From Salminus brasiliensis (lineage: Eukaryota; Chordata; Actinopteri; Characiformes; Bryconidae): a stretch of 64,000 nt of DNA. Positions 37,072-64,000 of this stretch are shown in pieces. The notes beneath the pieces were generated by a model that was given only the letters and a program-made list of their open reading frames with translations, ran no database searches and was not told the origin of the DNA. The DNA lies in NCBI RefSeq assembly GCF_030463535.1, contig NC_132893.1, forward strand, positions 31,033,782 through 31,097,781, given 5' to 3'. Made by a program: the position numbers and the translations under genes. How positions within the stretch are numbered: the stretch's first letter is position 1; every line of letters begins with the position of its first letter.

Positions 37072-38685
37072 CAGTCATGCCCGAAAGTATTCATACCCCT
37101 GGCAAAGTTTGACTTAAATTTACTTTTATTTAACCAGAAGTTATATTTTTGCCTTGAAACGACACAGGCATCTCCCAGGAGATAACACGATGATGTACAA
37201 GAGGCATCATTGTGGGAAAAAGTATTTCTCAGCTTTTATACACATTTGAACAAAAAGTGGCATGTCCAAAATTATTCATACCCTTTGAAAACTGTCACAG
37301 TATATGGGAAAATCCAAAGTTCTATACCATTCCAAATAGTCCAAGCTGTTTTAAAGCATCCTAATTACCCTGATTCATTGGGAACAGCTGTTTTAATCAA
37401 CTCAACAGGAGAAAAACAGCAGCTCTCTGCAGTTGGTTTGTGGACAGTCATGGCTAAGACAAAGGAGCTCACTAAGGACCTGCGGCTGTGCATTGTGGCC
37501 GCTCACAAGTCAGGAAAGGGCTATAAAGCCATATCAAAATGTTTTCAAGTTCCAGTGGCTACAGTGCAAAGTATTATTAAAAAATACAAGAAGTTCCGCA
37601 CTGTGGAAAATCTCAGAAGATGTGGTCGGAAGCCAAAAGTGACACCTGTGCTGGCCAGGAGAATAGTGAGAGAGGTGAAGAAAAATCCAAGGATCACCAC
37701 CAAGGCCATCCTGGTGAATCTGGACTCTGCTGGTGGCGACATCTCAAGGCAGACAGTTCAACGGACACTGCACACTGCTGGGTTCCACGGACGCAGGCCA
37801 AGGAGGACACCACTTCTCCAGAAAAGGCACACAAAAGCCCGCTTGACCTTTGCAAATGCTCATCTGGACAAAGAAGAAGACTTCTGGTGTTCTGTTTTAT
37901 GGTCAGATGAAACAAAAATTGAATTGTTTGGCCACAATGATGTGTGCACCATTTGGTGTAAAAAAGGAGAAGCCTTCAACCCTAAGAACACCATCCCCAC
38001 TGTCAAACATGGTGGTGGGAACCTAATGTTTTGGGGGTGTTTTTCAGCCAATGGACCAGGGAACTTGATCGCAGTAAATGGCACCATGAAAAAAGAGCAA
38101 TATATCAAGATTCTCAACAACAACATCAGGCAGTCTGCAGAGAAACTTGGCCTTGGGAACCGGTGGACATTTCAGCACGACAACGACCCAAAACACAGCC
38201 AAAGTGGTGAAGAAATGGTTAGCAGACAAAAACATTAATGTTTTGCAGTGGCCCAGCCAGAGTCCTGACTTGAATCCAATTGAGAATCTGTGGAGGGAGC
38301 TAAAGATCAGGGTGATGGCAAGGAGACCCTCGAACCTCAAAGAGTTGGAGCTCATCACTAAAGATGAATGGGCAAAAATACCAGTGGAGACATGCAAAAA
38401 GCTGGTCAGCAATTACAGGAAGCGTTTGATTGCTGTAATAGCCAATAAAGGCTTTTCTATTAATTATTGAGAAGGGTATGAATAATTTTGGACATGCCAC
38501 TTTTTGTTCAAATGTGTATAAAAGCTGAGAAATACTTTTTCCCACAATGATGCCTCTTGTACATCATCGTGTTATCTCCTGGAAGATGCCTGTGTCGTTT
38601 CAAGGCAAAAATATAACTTCTGGTTAAATAAAAGTAAATTTAAGTCAAACTTTGCCAGGGGTATGAATACTTTCGGGCATGACTG
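37072..38685 (+). mobile_element. Tc1/mariner element 1 (complete, 1614 bp, 214-bp terminal inverted repeats)
   Basis: The left repeat starts CAGTCATGCCCGAAAGTATT at 37072 and is mirrored with few differences at 38472-38685. TA flanks both ends (37070-37071, 38686-38687), the usual Tc1 target duplication. It sits inside a TA microsatellite. The transposase inside has one frame break, so the copy is probably not autonomous but could be moved by a related enzyme. Confidence 0.95.
37450..38470 (+). pseudogene. Tc1/mariner transposase, one 2-base deletion
   Basis: The frame opens MAKTKELTKDLRLC with the N-terminal helix-turn-helix region, continues through the first catalytic Asp ([11 protein letters not shown]) and second Asp (QHDNDPKH), then breaks at about 38192-38199. 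The other frame resumes with [11 protein letters not shown], has the catalytic Glu (NPIENLW) and stops at 38470. The region is 1021 bases, exactly two short of 341 codons, so a single 2-base loss in a CA run explains the break. Otherwise it is intact, suggesting a recent insertion. Confidence 0.93.
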
Positions 38686-38711
38686 TATATATATATATAT
38701 ATATATATATA

Positions 38712-40306
<1,595 letters not shown>

Positions 40307-40317
40307 TATATATGAAA

Positions 40318-40545
40318 ACATGTATCTCCAAAATGGTGACTTTACAGGAGAAGACAAAAACATTTCTAACTCTGAGTGGAAGTCAATGTAAATAAGAGTT
40401 TATTCCAAGTCAGTAAGAGCATTTCTATTGGTCCGTTCATCCAGAATTATTTACACAGTGTACAGAAGCAGCTACAGGGTTCCAACTATGGAGAAAAAGA
40501 AAAATGGAGATACATGTTTTTCTTTGGATAGCAGTGATATGTTCT
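40318..40545 (+). repeat. family B repeat
   Basis: TGTATCTCCAAAATGGTGAC, GAGCATTTCTATTGGTCCGT and AATGGAGATACATG. It lies just right of Tc1 element 2. Confidence 0.7.
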
Positions 40546-40547
40546 CG

Positions 40548-40626
<79 letters not shown>
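40548..40626. repeat. (CT)n/(TA)n compound microsatellite
   Basis: About 16 CT units then about 20 TA units. Another TA run with CA flanks lies at 40945-40998. Confidence 0.95.
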
Positions 40627-40629
<3 letters not shown>

Positions 40630-40943
40630 GTGGTGGCAGGCATGTAAACTCAACTCATAAATATGATATTTCTGACATGATCTAAATAATGTCAATGTAA
40701 ACTAAACTTCCTAAAGCTAATGTTCACTGTTTTTCACTCAATATGGCTGTTAGATGTCAACAGAGCTCAAGAGAATACAGAAACACAGTAAAGTGTGAAA
40801 TCTGCATATCTGCATTCTATATAAGCTCAGTCTCGCCCACCATTAGGTCTTTAATTCAAAGCATATAAACGCTGTCTTGCCATAATCTGAACCCACATTA
40901 TTGCCCTTTTTTCAAGTTAAGAGTCCATAATTGAAGAATCACT

Positions 40944-40997
<54 letters not shown>

Positions 40998-41924
40998 AAC
41001 ATATCACACAGTTACACAAGTCGCACAAGTTCAATCTAAGTTCAGTGTCTTCTGGTCAACAATGACAGCTGCCCCCATTTACTTTCCAAACACAGAGTAA
41101 GAAACCACCAGAAAGGCTGAACCCCAAGTGCTTAGAGGGGTTAATCCAGTGTGGTATTAAACTCCTGCCCACATCACACAGTGTGTAAAATATGAAGTGA
41201 TCAAGTGGGGTCAAGAGTGGGAAGGGATTACACTGTAAGACTGATGCTCCTCGCAACACTGCAACAGTGAGACGCTCTCACCACCTTCTGGTCAAAGTGA
41301 GGAACTACAGTCTGTGATTTAATGAACTGGGTGAAGTTAAAGGAAGGGGGCACTTAAAAAATTAGCTCATCCCAAATCATTTGTCAGTCAGCCTAAAGAT
41401 GTTCGGTTTTAAAATGGGCTTATTTTGGTTTAGCACTGGAGACACAAGACTAATATAAAAACAGTGATTCTGGATTACCTTTATTATCCTATGAGCTCTA
41501 GGACAAAACTAAAGAGCTCCGCTGTAAACTGTAAAAACAGAGCCAATTAACATGCAATATTACCAATAATATTAATAAATGAAATAAATTGACACACTAG
41601 TGCACTTAAAATACTTGATGCAATATTTCAGTCAAAAGACTTTTTAATTTATAGCTCAATTGAATCAATCTCTGAAATTCTGTTTATATTTCATACAGGC
41701 CCCCATACATTAAGACCACCCTAACTGGTAGAGAGAGTGCTCAGTGTGATGCTCGCTCTACCATTCATGAACCATCTTTGTGCCATAATGCTTTCAGTAA
41801 GGTGGCTATATTCAGATTTTCAAGGACACTGGGCATCCTTCCTGGTAAGGGTGTTGTATCTTGGGGGCTTCAAGTCGGCCTAAATTGTAGGCAGTGTCAG
41901 ACCGTGGCAGTGTGTGTGTGTGTA

Positions 41925-41957
<33 letters not shown>

Positions 41958-42264
41958 TGATAGGAGTTAAATACCTCAAAAATCACATAGCTATGATAAT
42001 GAACATAAATATAATATTTACCAAAATTAGTAAACTACCTTAATATCCTGTTTTTTCTATATAATTTCTTTATTTTACGAACTAATGTGTCATCAAATAA
42101 AGTAGTAAAAAATAGAAACCTGTAACATTTTACATATCGATAGAAAATATATCCATAAAATTAAATTAATAATAAATATAATGTATTTATTATTAATAAA
42201 TAATTATTTAAATATAAATATAATTTAAAAACGCAATTAGGCATTTTAGGCTGTGACGGAAGGC

Positions 42265-42430
42265 AGTTTGACCAATAGTTGATGTAGATCCTTGCACAGG
42301 TTGACCAATAGGGGCGGTGAGAAGGAGGGACTTAAGCAGTTTGACCAATGGCAGAAGTAGCTGCAGCCACATCCAGCGGTGAGAAGGCGGGACTTAATTA
42401 AACTGCCGCGTTTAAAGCTGTAAAACTCCG
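42265..42430. promoter_or_regulatory. promoter-like cluster: three CCAAT boxes, GC box and E2F-like sites
   Basis: GACCAAT occurs at 42270-42276, 42303-42309 and 42343-42349, spaced 33 and 40 bases, typical of NF-Y arrays. A GC box (GGGGCGG) lies at 42311-42317. The block GCGGTGAGAAGG(A/C)GGGACTT occurs twice about 65 bases apart, the second copy containing the E2F-like GGCGGGA, and TTTAAA follows at 42411. This resembles promoters of cell-cycle genes, but no gene could be tied to it. Confidence 0.45.
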
Positions 42431-44305
42431 CAGTTCTGAACACGTGGCGACTGTAGAAACAAACACTGCCGTGAAATCAATGCGAAATACTGTCATTTTG
42501 CACAATTTAGAAATCCCAAAAGAGGACGTACGATCATCCTACTTTGGGGTAACCAAAGCTAGCAGGGCTGAAAAAGTGGGAACGTGGGCTTGAGGAAAGC
42601 ACAACATCCAGCCTGAACACAAGCTTACTGTATTTTATTTCCTGGAAAAAAGGTTGAAAAACATATGACATACTTATATGTACAGCACATAAGAAAGAGG
42701 ATGCAACCACGACAACCTACGCCTGTTCTCCACCAGTCCAGAGTCCAGCCACTATTTACATCATGAAATAAGCGTCAATAAGCGCACACCAACCCATCTG
42801 TACATGAAAAAGAGAGTCCCAGACCAGTAAGCATCATTAAAAACTAAACTTACAGTCCAAACGTCCAAACTTCTCAGGCCTCTGTTTTTTTTATTTATTA
42901 TTTTTTTTGCTTGCTGTACAGAGCCCTCTGCTGGCTTCGAGTGGAATTGCATATGGAGCATCTCCAGTCCTCAACACTTCCAGACCTCCACAGCGCTAAT
43001 TGCTTTTAACGTGTGCGCCTCTATAAAAATACCTGAAATAGTGCCTCCAGAATCAGTTTGTCCCTGGTAATGGTCTTTGTCAGACTGCCTGTAAATAGTG
43101 GCAGCCTGCGTGTCAGAGCTACTGGTTCCCTTAAGAAATAGCTAAATACATTATTTTTGGGGGGTGGAAAATAGAGCTAGGAAACAGAATTACACTAAGC
43201 TTGCTGTTGACAGAGGTATATCACTTTGAGTCGTGTCATTCAGTATCTGTCTACTGAAACCTGCAACCTGCACTGCAAAATATGACACTGGTACCTGAAC
43301 GAAGGCTCTTGCTGACATGGAAATAGTACTGGGTCTCAAGCCAAATAAATAAAAAAATATATATAATGATAACCTGCCATTGCCCTCCCTCCACACCCAG
43401 CCCAACCCAACCCAACCCAACTTAACCCCACTGTTATCTAAAAAAAACAAAACAAACAAAAGCCCTGTGTTTGCTGTATACTGTCATTCGGGGTCGGTGC
43501 ATTCAACCACATTGGCCTGCATGAATAATGGAATTTTAAAGGAATGGTTGGAAGAAAATTCAAAGTAGACAAATTTCATCCCCATCTCAAATGTAGTTGC
43601 TGTAACAGAAATAAATGTTTTGCTTGTTATTTGATCAGAAAAGGCAAGCCTCCTTCCTGTAGCGCTTGGAGCAATGCGGCTAACAAACACTAGAAGTCAA
43701 CAGTCACCCAAAATCATTAAAAAAATGACACACACTTCTCTCAAACCATTCATACACTAACGGTCATGGCATTTGGCTGAGCAGATCATTATTTGAGTCA
43801 TGTTACACTGGTCAGAGTAATGAGTCTTGCCCAATGACTTTCATTTTCATTGGTTTAGCATGGTGTGCGCTTGTCCAGCTGGAGAATCGAACCCTGGGGG
43901 GTCATCCACTTAGAAGCAGTGTTGTTACCAGCGCTACATACAGCCTTTGGATGTAAAGACTGATGGTTCATGTGGGTCAGGACACAGTACGACTAACGTA
44001 AAGGTATAAGAATTGACCGATCCTGATGTGAGATTTGGGTGACTGTTGGCTGCTAGTGTTTGTTAGCAACATTAGTCTCATAGCTCGAGCGCTAAAGAAA
44101 CTAAAGAAGCTTAATTTGGACACTATGTCTAACTCCATTGACGACACCTGTGTAAATTAAATTTCCTAAATTTCCAAAATCCTATGGTTTTCCCCCAAAA
44201 AGCACATTGGATTAGACCCATACACGGACGCGGTGTTATACACGTGAATGTCAACAAATGTCATGACTGGAATCCCCTGCCATTCATACTGTACAGCAAA
44301 GATCC

Positions 44306-44480
44306 CAGTCCTGCTGCTGGAGATCTCCTGGTTCTGGAGTTAACCCAACTATAACACACCTAATCCAGGTAGGTAATGAAGGCCTTCAGAGGAGCCTGAA
44401 TATAAGCCAGGAGCCAGGTGTGCTGGATCTAAACTCTGCAGGGTTGATAGATCTCCAGGACCAGGACTGGGCACCCCTGC
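44306..44480. mobile_element. MITE with CCAGTCCTG.../...CAGGACTGGG inverted ends
   Basis: GATCCCAGTCCTGCTGCTGG at the left is mirrored by CCAGGACCAGGACTGGG at the right; AACTCTGCAGGGTTGATAG lies inside. A widespread fish repeat type. Confidence 0.65.
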
Positions 44481-45544
44481 AGTAGATTATGCTGCTCTCT
44501 GCTCTCTCTCTCTTTCTCTCTCTCTGTCTCACACAGTCTCTCTGCATCTCTCTCTCTCTCTCTTACAGATTCACATACAGACTCACACTCATGCACAAAT
44601 ACACAAAGAAAAATAAAGCATGATCTATCATACACACTCAGTTCAAAAGAAATCATGGAAAGCACACATCAACTCCAACCATCTCACAGCTTCTCTCCAG
44701 CCTTCAATATCAGTAAAGCCGTGACAGGATTAAAGGGGCAATGTGCAGCACTTGCTCAAGCGTGTCAGTTCTGCTGAGTTCTGCTCAGTCTTACTCCAGA
44801 TAGTAGCACAACTACTAGGAAGCTCAAGCTCAAAAAAATAAAGGTGCGGGTCCCTAAAGAACCATTCAAAGGATATTCCTGACAAAGAAAAGAATCACCA
44901 ATTAAATGGCATAAATATTTAATATTTCATTTTGTGGCATCATTAAAAAAAGGGAACTTTCAATTCTAAGGGATAAAGAAGGCTCAGAGAATGGATTACA
45001 GCTCTGTGTACCAACTAAATATTAATAGGATATTTTATCATATACATTATATATTTTTTTATTTCTAACCACCTCTGCCTGTAACTGTTTCACTTGGTTT
45101 TAATTCCTTTACTTTTTAGCTATTTTATTTTGACTAATGTATGTTTTATAATTTAATTATAATATAATTGTATTATTATTATTATACAATAATGTTATTA
45201 TCATTATTATTATTTATATATTATTTGTTTATTTATTACATTATTTTATTATTTTTATTTATTATGTATTTGAGCTTAGATTCAGTTAGGTTTTCTTATT
45301 TGATCTCACTTTTCGATCATTTTAAATTAAAATTGATCATTTTGTTTGGTTGTATAAATCTTACTTTTGCTTATCTTTTTTTTAATTTTTAAAGTTGACT
45401 TATGTTTTCCTAATTTAACTTTTTATCTCTGGTTTATTCATTTAATTTTATAATCTTTTAATCTAATCTACTGTTTTCCTTTTTTTTTTTTCATTTGTTC
45501 ATGATTTTTAAAAAAATAATTTGATCATCAAACTTTTCCCTTTT

Positions 45545-45745
45545 TTAAAACCGCCGCCAATGGAGCAAAGTGCCGGGTCCCCAGCTTCACCGCACCAGCT
45601 AACAGACGCCTGTGCCAGCCAACATCGCTTAAGAGTCAGAAAGGGAAAAGAGCACCTAGAGAGAACACGGCCAATTGTGCTCTCTCAGACTCCAGCCGCT
45701 GATGGCAAAGCGGCATGGCTCGGGATTTGAACTTGCGATCGTTTG
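45545..45745 (-). mobile_element. tRNA-derived SINE, reverse copy
   Basis: On the - strand: GTTCAAATCCCG (B box), GCCGCTTTGCCATCAGCGGC, TGGAGTCTGAGAGAGCACAA. Same family as 23488. The 69-codon open frame over it is not a gene. Confidence 0.75.
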
Positions 45746-45859
45746 TTCATGATTTTTGATTAAACATTATTTTATTGTTCTTCTTCTACTGATAAACTAA
45801 TAGAAACGTATTATATGGTCTTTCTAGGAGTGCAAGATCCAGGCCAGGAACCACTGAGG

Positions 45860-46601
45860 AACCTTTATTTTTAAGAGCGTGTTTCCACAGGAACGTGTAC
45901 TTCTGTGCATGCTGAGCAGGATTACTTCACTGGTTTTGCCATCAAACTGTCACACACCTTGCTACACACTTGCTACACACTTGCTACACACTGCCCCTCC
46001 AATGCAGAGATGAGAACAGAAACAGAATCATTAAAAAACATAAAAAATTAAGACTTTTTTTCCTCGTCTAGCAAGTGTCCATTCGGGTTATTGAGATTTG
46101 GCAACATACATTCAAACATTTGATAAGTGAGCGAGAGTTTGGCCTGCACGAGTGCGTGTGCGTCATCTCTGCGAGCGTCCCAGCGCTGAGCGGTGTCTGT
46201 GTGATGACCATGCAGTCTGAAATCACGCAGGATCTCTCCAGTCTGAAAAATGGCGAAGCACTGATGTGTTTTTCCTCCTCCCCCTCTTTCCTGAAGTTGG
46301 TGACCGCTAAGCCCCTTTATGAGAGCATCCAACTGAAGGAGATTTTGGCTTTTTTTTTAAATGCACTCTGGCTGTAGTTCTCAGCTCTGTCCTGTGAGGG
46401 GCGCCTTCATGCCTGGAAAAAGTCTGCCCCCTTTTTGTGCCTTTTTTGTTTTGTTTTTTTTAAATGGGGGATTTAAAGCGACCTTCCTGTCTCTCAGTCC
46501 TCCCCTGTGTCTTGATAATGGTCCCTCCCAGGTGTGGGGTAACAGTGAGGTGATGGATCGTACCACATGCTGATGCAGGGAGGCGGGAGGTTGGGGAGAT
46601 G
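45860..46601 (-). other. sh2d3c: probable SH2D3C 3' UTR
   Basis: Downstream of the stop codon, 46030-46601 is high-complexity sequence without recognised repeats. An AATAAA on the - strand at 45864-45869 is the first good polyadenylation signal I see. The 3' end is a guess from position. Confidence 0.35.
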
Positions 46602-61250
<14,649 letters not shown>

Positions 61251-61434
61251 CTGAACACACACAAACAGACACATAAAGAAATATGAGTCGCACTGATACC
61301 CTCCCCTAATCCCCTTATACAGCACTCACTGTGAAAGAGTGAAATACTACAGGACACAATACAACTGAACATATCCTGCATCTATCAACTGGGTTTACAT
61401 ATAGGACCCAGTCCATTCCCTTTGTTCGTATTCC

Positions 61435-61588
61435 AACCACCCACCACATTGCAAGCTCTTCACAGGGGTCTTCAGGTAGGCACCTCCCTTCCGGAGGTGT
61501 TGTGGGCTGAATGAAACCCACAACACCTCCAGAAGGGAGGTGCCTACCTGAAGACCCCTGTGAAGAGCTTGCACTGTAGTGGGTGGTT
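61435..61588. repeat. 72-bp-arm palindrome with 10-bp loop
   Basis: Arms 61435-61506 and 61517-61588 match in 69 of 72 positions by my count; the loop is CTGAATGAAA. It lies about 185 bp upstream of an SH2D3C exon on that gene's strand. Origin unknown. Confidence 0.92.
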
Positions 61589-62217
61589 AGAATAAAGGCT
61601 CGACAGTGAGATGTGGCATCCCAGACCTACTCCCCTCCAAGCTCACTTTACAGACCCCAGCCCACATGTCCATGTGGGGACTGTTCGGGTAGCTCAGCTG
61701 AGAACCAGAAAGTTTTGTCCTCGGGTTGCACGTTGGCCCCACATATGAATGCCTACCAGGGTCAGTGATGGGACCAGAAGGGATTAAGCACAGGCTCCAT
61801 CTGGGTTGTACATTGCATATGGGGTACTAGATGGGACCCATGTGAGATTAAGGTGGACTGTAATGAACATTGGGGCCTATTTGTAAAGCCCAACTGGAAA
61901 TTCAACCATTCAGAGCCCATGCCCACCTGGAACCCACATGAGCATGTTGGCTGGGAACTACCACTTAACCAACTCCAAAACTGCAGAACCACACTGGCCT
62001 CCCTGGTGACTTAGGCTTAGCTGCAGCAGAGCTGCCTAGGCAGTTGGAACCAAAGTAAATTTGGGGTGGATTTTCACTTTCTGGACCTGGATTATCCATC
62101 CCTTAACTTTTAAGCGGAGCATTAAATAGAACCTAATCAAACACACACATCATCATCTCCACCCCAACAGTTCTCTAGGCTTTGGACACAAAACCACAAT
62201 CATACACTTCACATCTT

Positions 62218-62264
<47 letters not shown>

Positions 62265-62677
62265 GACACATATATCAAGTTCATCAGATTGAGTTATTTA
62301 GGACTATTTCCGTCCTCTACACAGATACAGTGTATCAGACAATAGCCCCCCTGTATCCGGCTGCAGTGTAAGGCCGTGACCCTGTGTGAGACAGACAAAA
62401 GGCCCAGGCCAAACACAGTGTGTATTGTAATAAAGTCAATAAGCGAGAGCGGCCAGAGCCGAGGGCGTCCGAACAGAGCGGGGCTGTGTGAAAGAACACA
62501 CAGACACTAAGAGGATGTAGGTGCTTATGGTTTTACACTTGTCTGTATATGACTCTGAATGTGTACTACTGTGCAAGGGTCAGAGACCACACGTCATTTA
62601 TCGCACTTCCAGTCAAAATGGCCGTTAAGTTGCGGCTCTTCATTTTTTAAGGTCAGGAAAAAAGCCAAAAACATCTA

Positions 62678-63159
62678 CACAATATGGCCATATGTTTGTG
62701 GACACCTCTTTGAATGAGTTCATTCAGCTAATTTCTAAGTTTCTCGCAAAATCAAAGGGATTAGAAAAGAATTGATGCTGCTTTTGTTGGAGTAACTGTC
62801 TCAAATGCCCAGGAAAGAAGGCTTTCTACTAGATTTTGGAAAGATGCTGTGAGGATTTGGTTGCATTCAGCAACAAGAGCGTTGATGAGTGATGTATTAG
62901 ATGGAGCACCGACCATCAATACAGAGAACACACTTCCACTGCTCCACAGCTCAAAGCTTGGGGGGCTTTATACCCCTCTAGCCCATGCCTGGCATTAGGC
63001 ATGGTGCCAATTGGTGTATGTTTATCTGCTCCAGAGAGTCCTATTCTATTGGCAATCTGTCTCTACAGGGAGTAGACAAGCTGTGTGTGCGTGCACATGC
63101 ACAAGTAGCTGAATGCATGAATTACAAGGAATGTCCACAAACATTTGGACGTACAGTAT
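62678..63159 (+). mobile_element. MITE family A, diverged
   Basis: CACAATATGGCCATATGTTT at the left, TCCACAAACATTTGGACGTA at the right, with the family's central GTAACTGTCTC and TGCTCCACAGCTCAAAGC segments between. Confidence 0.8.
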
Positions 63160-63736
63160 GGTGTATGTATGTATGTGTGTGCCTGTTGTTATGATAAACA
63201 CTGTGTGCTAAATGCTGTGACAATGACTGTGAAAGTATGTGTTTCTTCAGTAAATGACCATGAATGAATGTGCATACACTTAAGTGTGTGTGTGTGTGTT
63301 TGCGCTAAATGGTGCAATTGATTTGTCTGTCAATGACAATGAGTGAAGTGTGTGTGTATATTTGTTTGTCTCCTGTGTGTGTTTCATTCATTCTCTGCTT
63401 GTGTCTTCCTCTCTCACTCAGAAAGATAAATTGATTAGGCCTCCCCCTCCCTCTCTCTCTCTCTCTCTCTTCTTACTCACTGTCTGTCTATCTCTCTCAC
63501 TCTCCTTGTAAGAGTCAGAGGTGAGAGCTGAATTGCTGCAGTCTCCACTCAGATTTGATTAGCTCTGTGCATCTGTCTGTGTCAGTGTGTGTGTATGTGT
63601 GCAGTTGTGTGTGAAAGAGCAGCGAGGTCAAGTGTGTGGAGTTATTGCTTTTGCCTGTGTGCCTCCAGGGAGGAGCCCACCTCCACAGCCGAGCGCTTCA
63701 TAATCTCATCCTGCTGTAATTGCCTTTCGCTGCTGA

Positions 63737-63789
63737 GAGGGGCTGTAGAGGTGCTGTAGAGGTGCTGTAGAGGGGCTGTAGAGGGGCTA
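63737..63789. repeat. 11-bp tandem repeat (AGGGGCTGTAG)
   Basis: About four and a half units alternating AGGGGCTGTAG and AGGTGCTGTAG. Confidence 0.85.
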
Positions 63790-64000
63790 TACTATGTCTG
63801 AAGCTGCGATACTGTAATCTGGCTTTAGGGCCTTGGGGAAAAGCCCCGGCCCGGCACAGAACCGAACAGGAGCCGGTCTGATATAAAGCAGTTTATATTG
63901 AGTTAGGAAAGAGTGCTTGGAGGTGCAGTGACCATTACTGAGTTTCTGACCTGCTTTCCCCCCACTGGACTTTTCGTTATTGACCCTTATGAAGTCATTT

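Larger units (their letters stand above)
61251..64000. other. SH2D3C upstream intron or 5' region; no further exon recognised
   Basis: Contains the palindrome, a family A MITE, CT, CA and GT microsatellites and an 11-bp repeat. I looked for an exon ending in phase 0 that could precede FSKEKY and did not find a convincing one. Confidence 0.45.

Noticed and set aside
45521..45730. 69-codon frame on +
   Set aside because: It lies antisense over a tRNA-derived SINE.
63660..63720. Possible SH2D3C upstream exon on - (MKRSAVEVGSSLE)
   Set aside because: It has an acceptor-like CAG but no GT donor after GSSLE, and no resemblance to known SH2D3C N-termini.

Overview
The window is vertebrate nuclear DNA, most likely from a teleost and probably an otophysan such as a characiform or catfish. 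Support comes from small exons in large introns with GT-AG borders, very dense CA/GT, TA and GA microsatellites, two Tc1/mariner elements of the kind found in fish genomes, many short non-autonomous DNA transposons and tRNA-derived SINEs. The species guess is weak. The vertebrate assignment is strong. Of the many long open frames, only a few are real genes; most are translated microsatellites.

Two protein genes and one microRNA can be identified with confidence. From the left: a mir-219-2 hairpin on the + strand (about 5766-5858) lies downstream of a low-complexity, CpG-containing stretch (3.8-5.1 kb) that may be its promoter. URM1 (- strand, coding start 30473, stop 11923) has five small exons that join into a complete 101-residue protein. 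The mir-219-2 hairpin next to the URM1 3' end, on the opposite strand, matches the human 9q34.11 arrangement as I remember it. SH2D3C (- strand, 61250 to 46602) has nine coding exons, giving the last 653 residues: SH2 domain, linker and C-terminal Cas-binding GEF-like domain. Its N-terminal exons lie beyond 64000 or were not recognised. All splice phases agree in both genes.

The 30.6-46.6 kb interval between the two genes holds a 21-bp minisatellite (32.6-33.7 kb), two complete adjacent Tc1/mariner elements (37.07-38.69 and 38.71-40.31 kb) and an unexplained promoter-like cluster of three CCAAT boxes at 42.27-42.43 kb. The second Tc1 element has an uninterrupted 340-residue transposase with all DD34E residues; the first has one 2-base deletion. 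Many dispersed repeats fill the introns. Of particular note, the 654-bp SH2D3C intron at 47153-47806 is mostly one MITE, and a 72-bp-arm palindrome lies in another SH2D3C intron (61435-61588).

The genes do not form one pathway. URM1 works in tRNA wobble-uridine thiolation and protein urmylation, SH2D3C in Cas/Rap adhesion signalling, and miR-219 is best known in oligodendrocyte maturation. I did not find a clear new biological system. The best leads are an exon-like short frame with a membrane segment inside URM1 intron 1 (28635-28751, + strand), the CCAAT promoter-like block, the intact transposase and the long palindrome.
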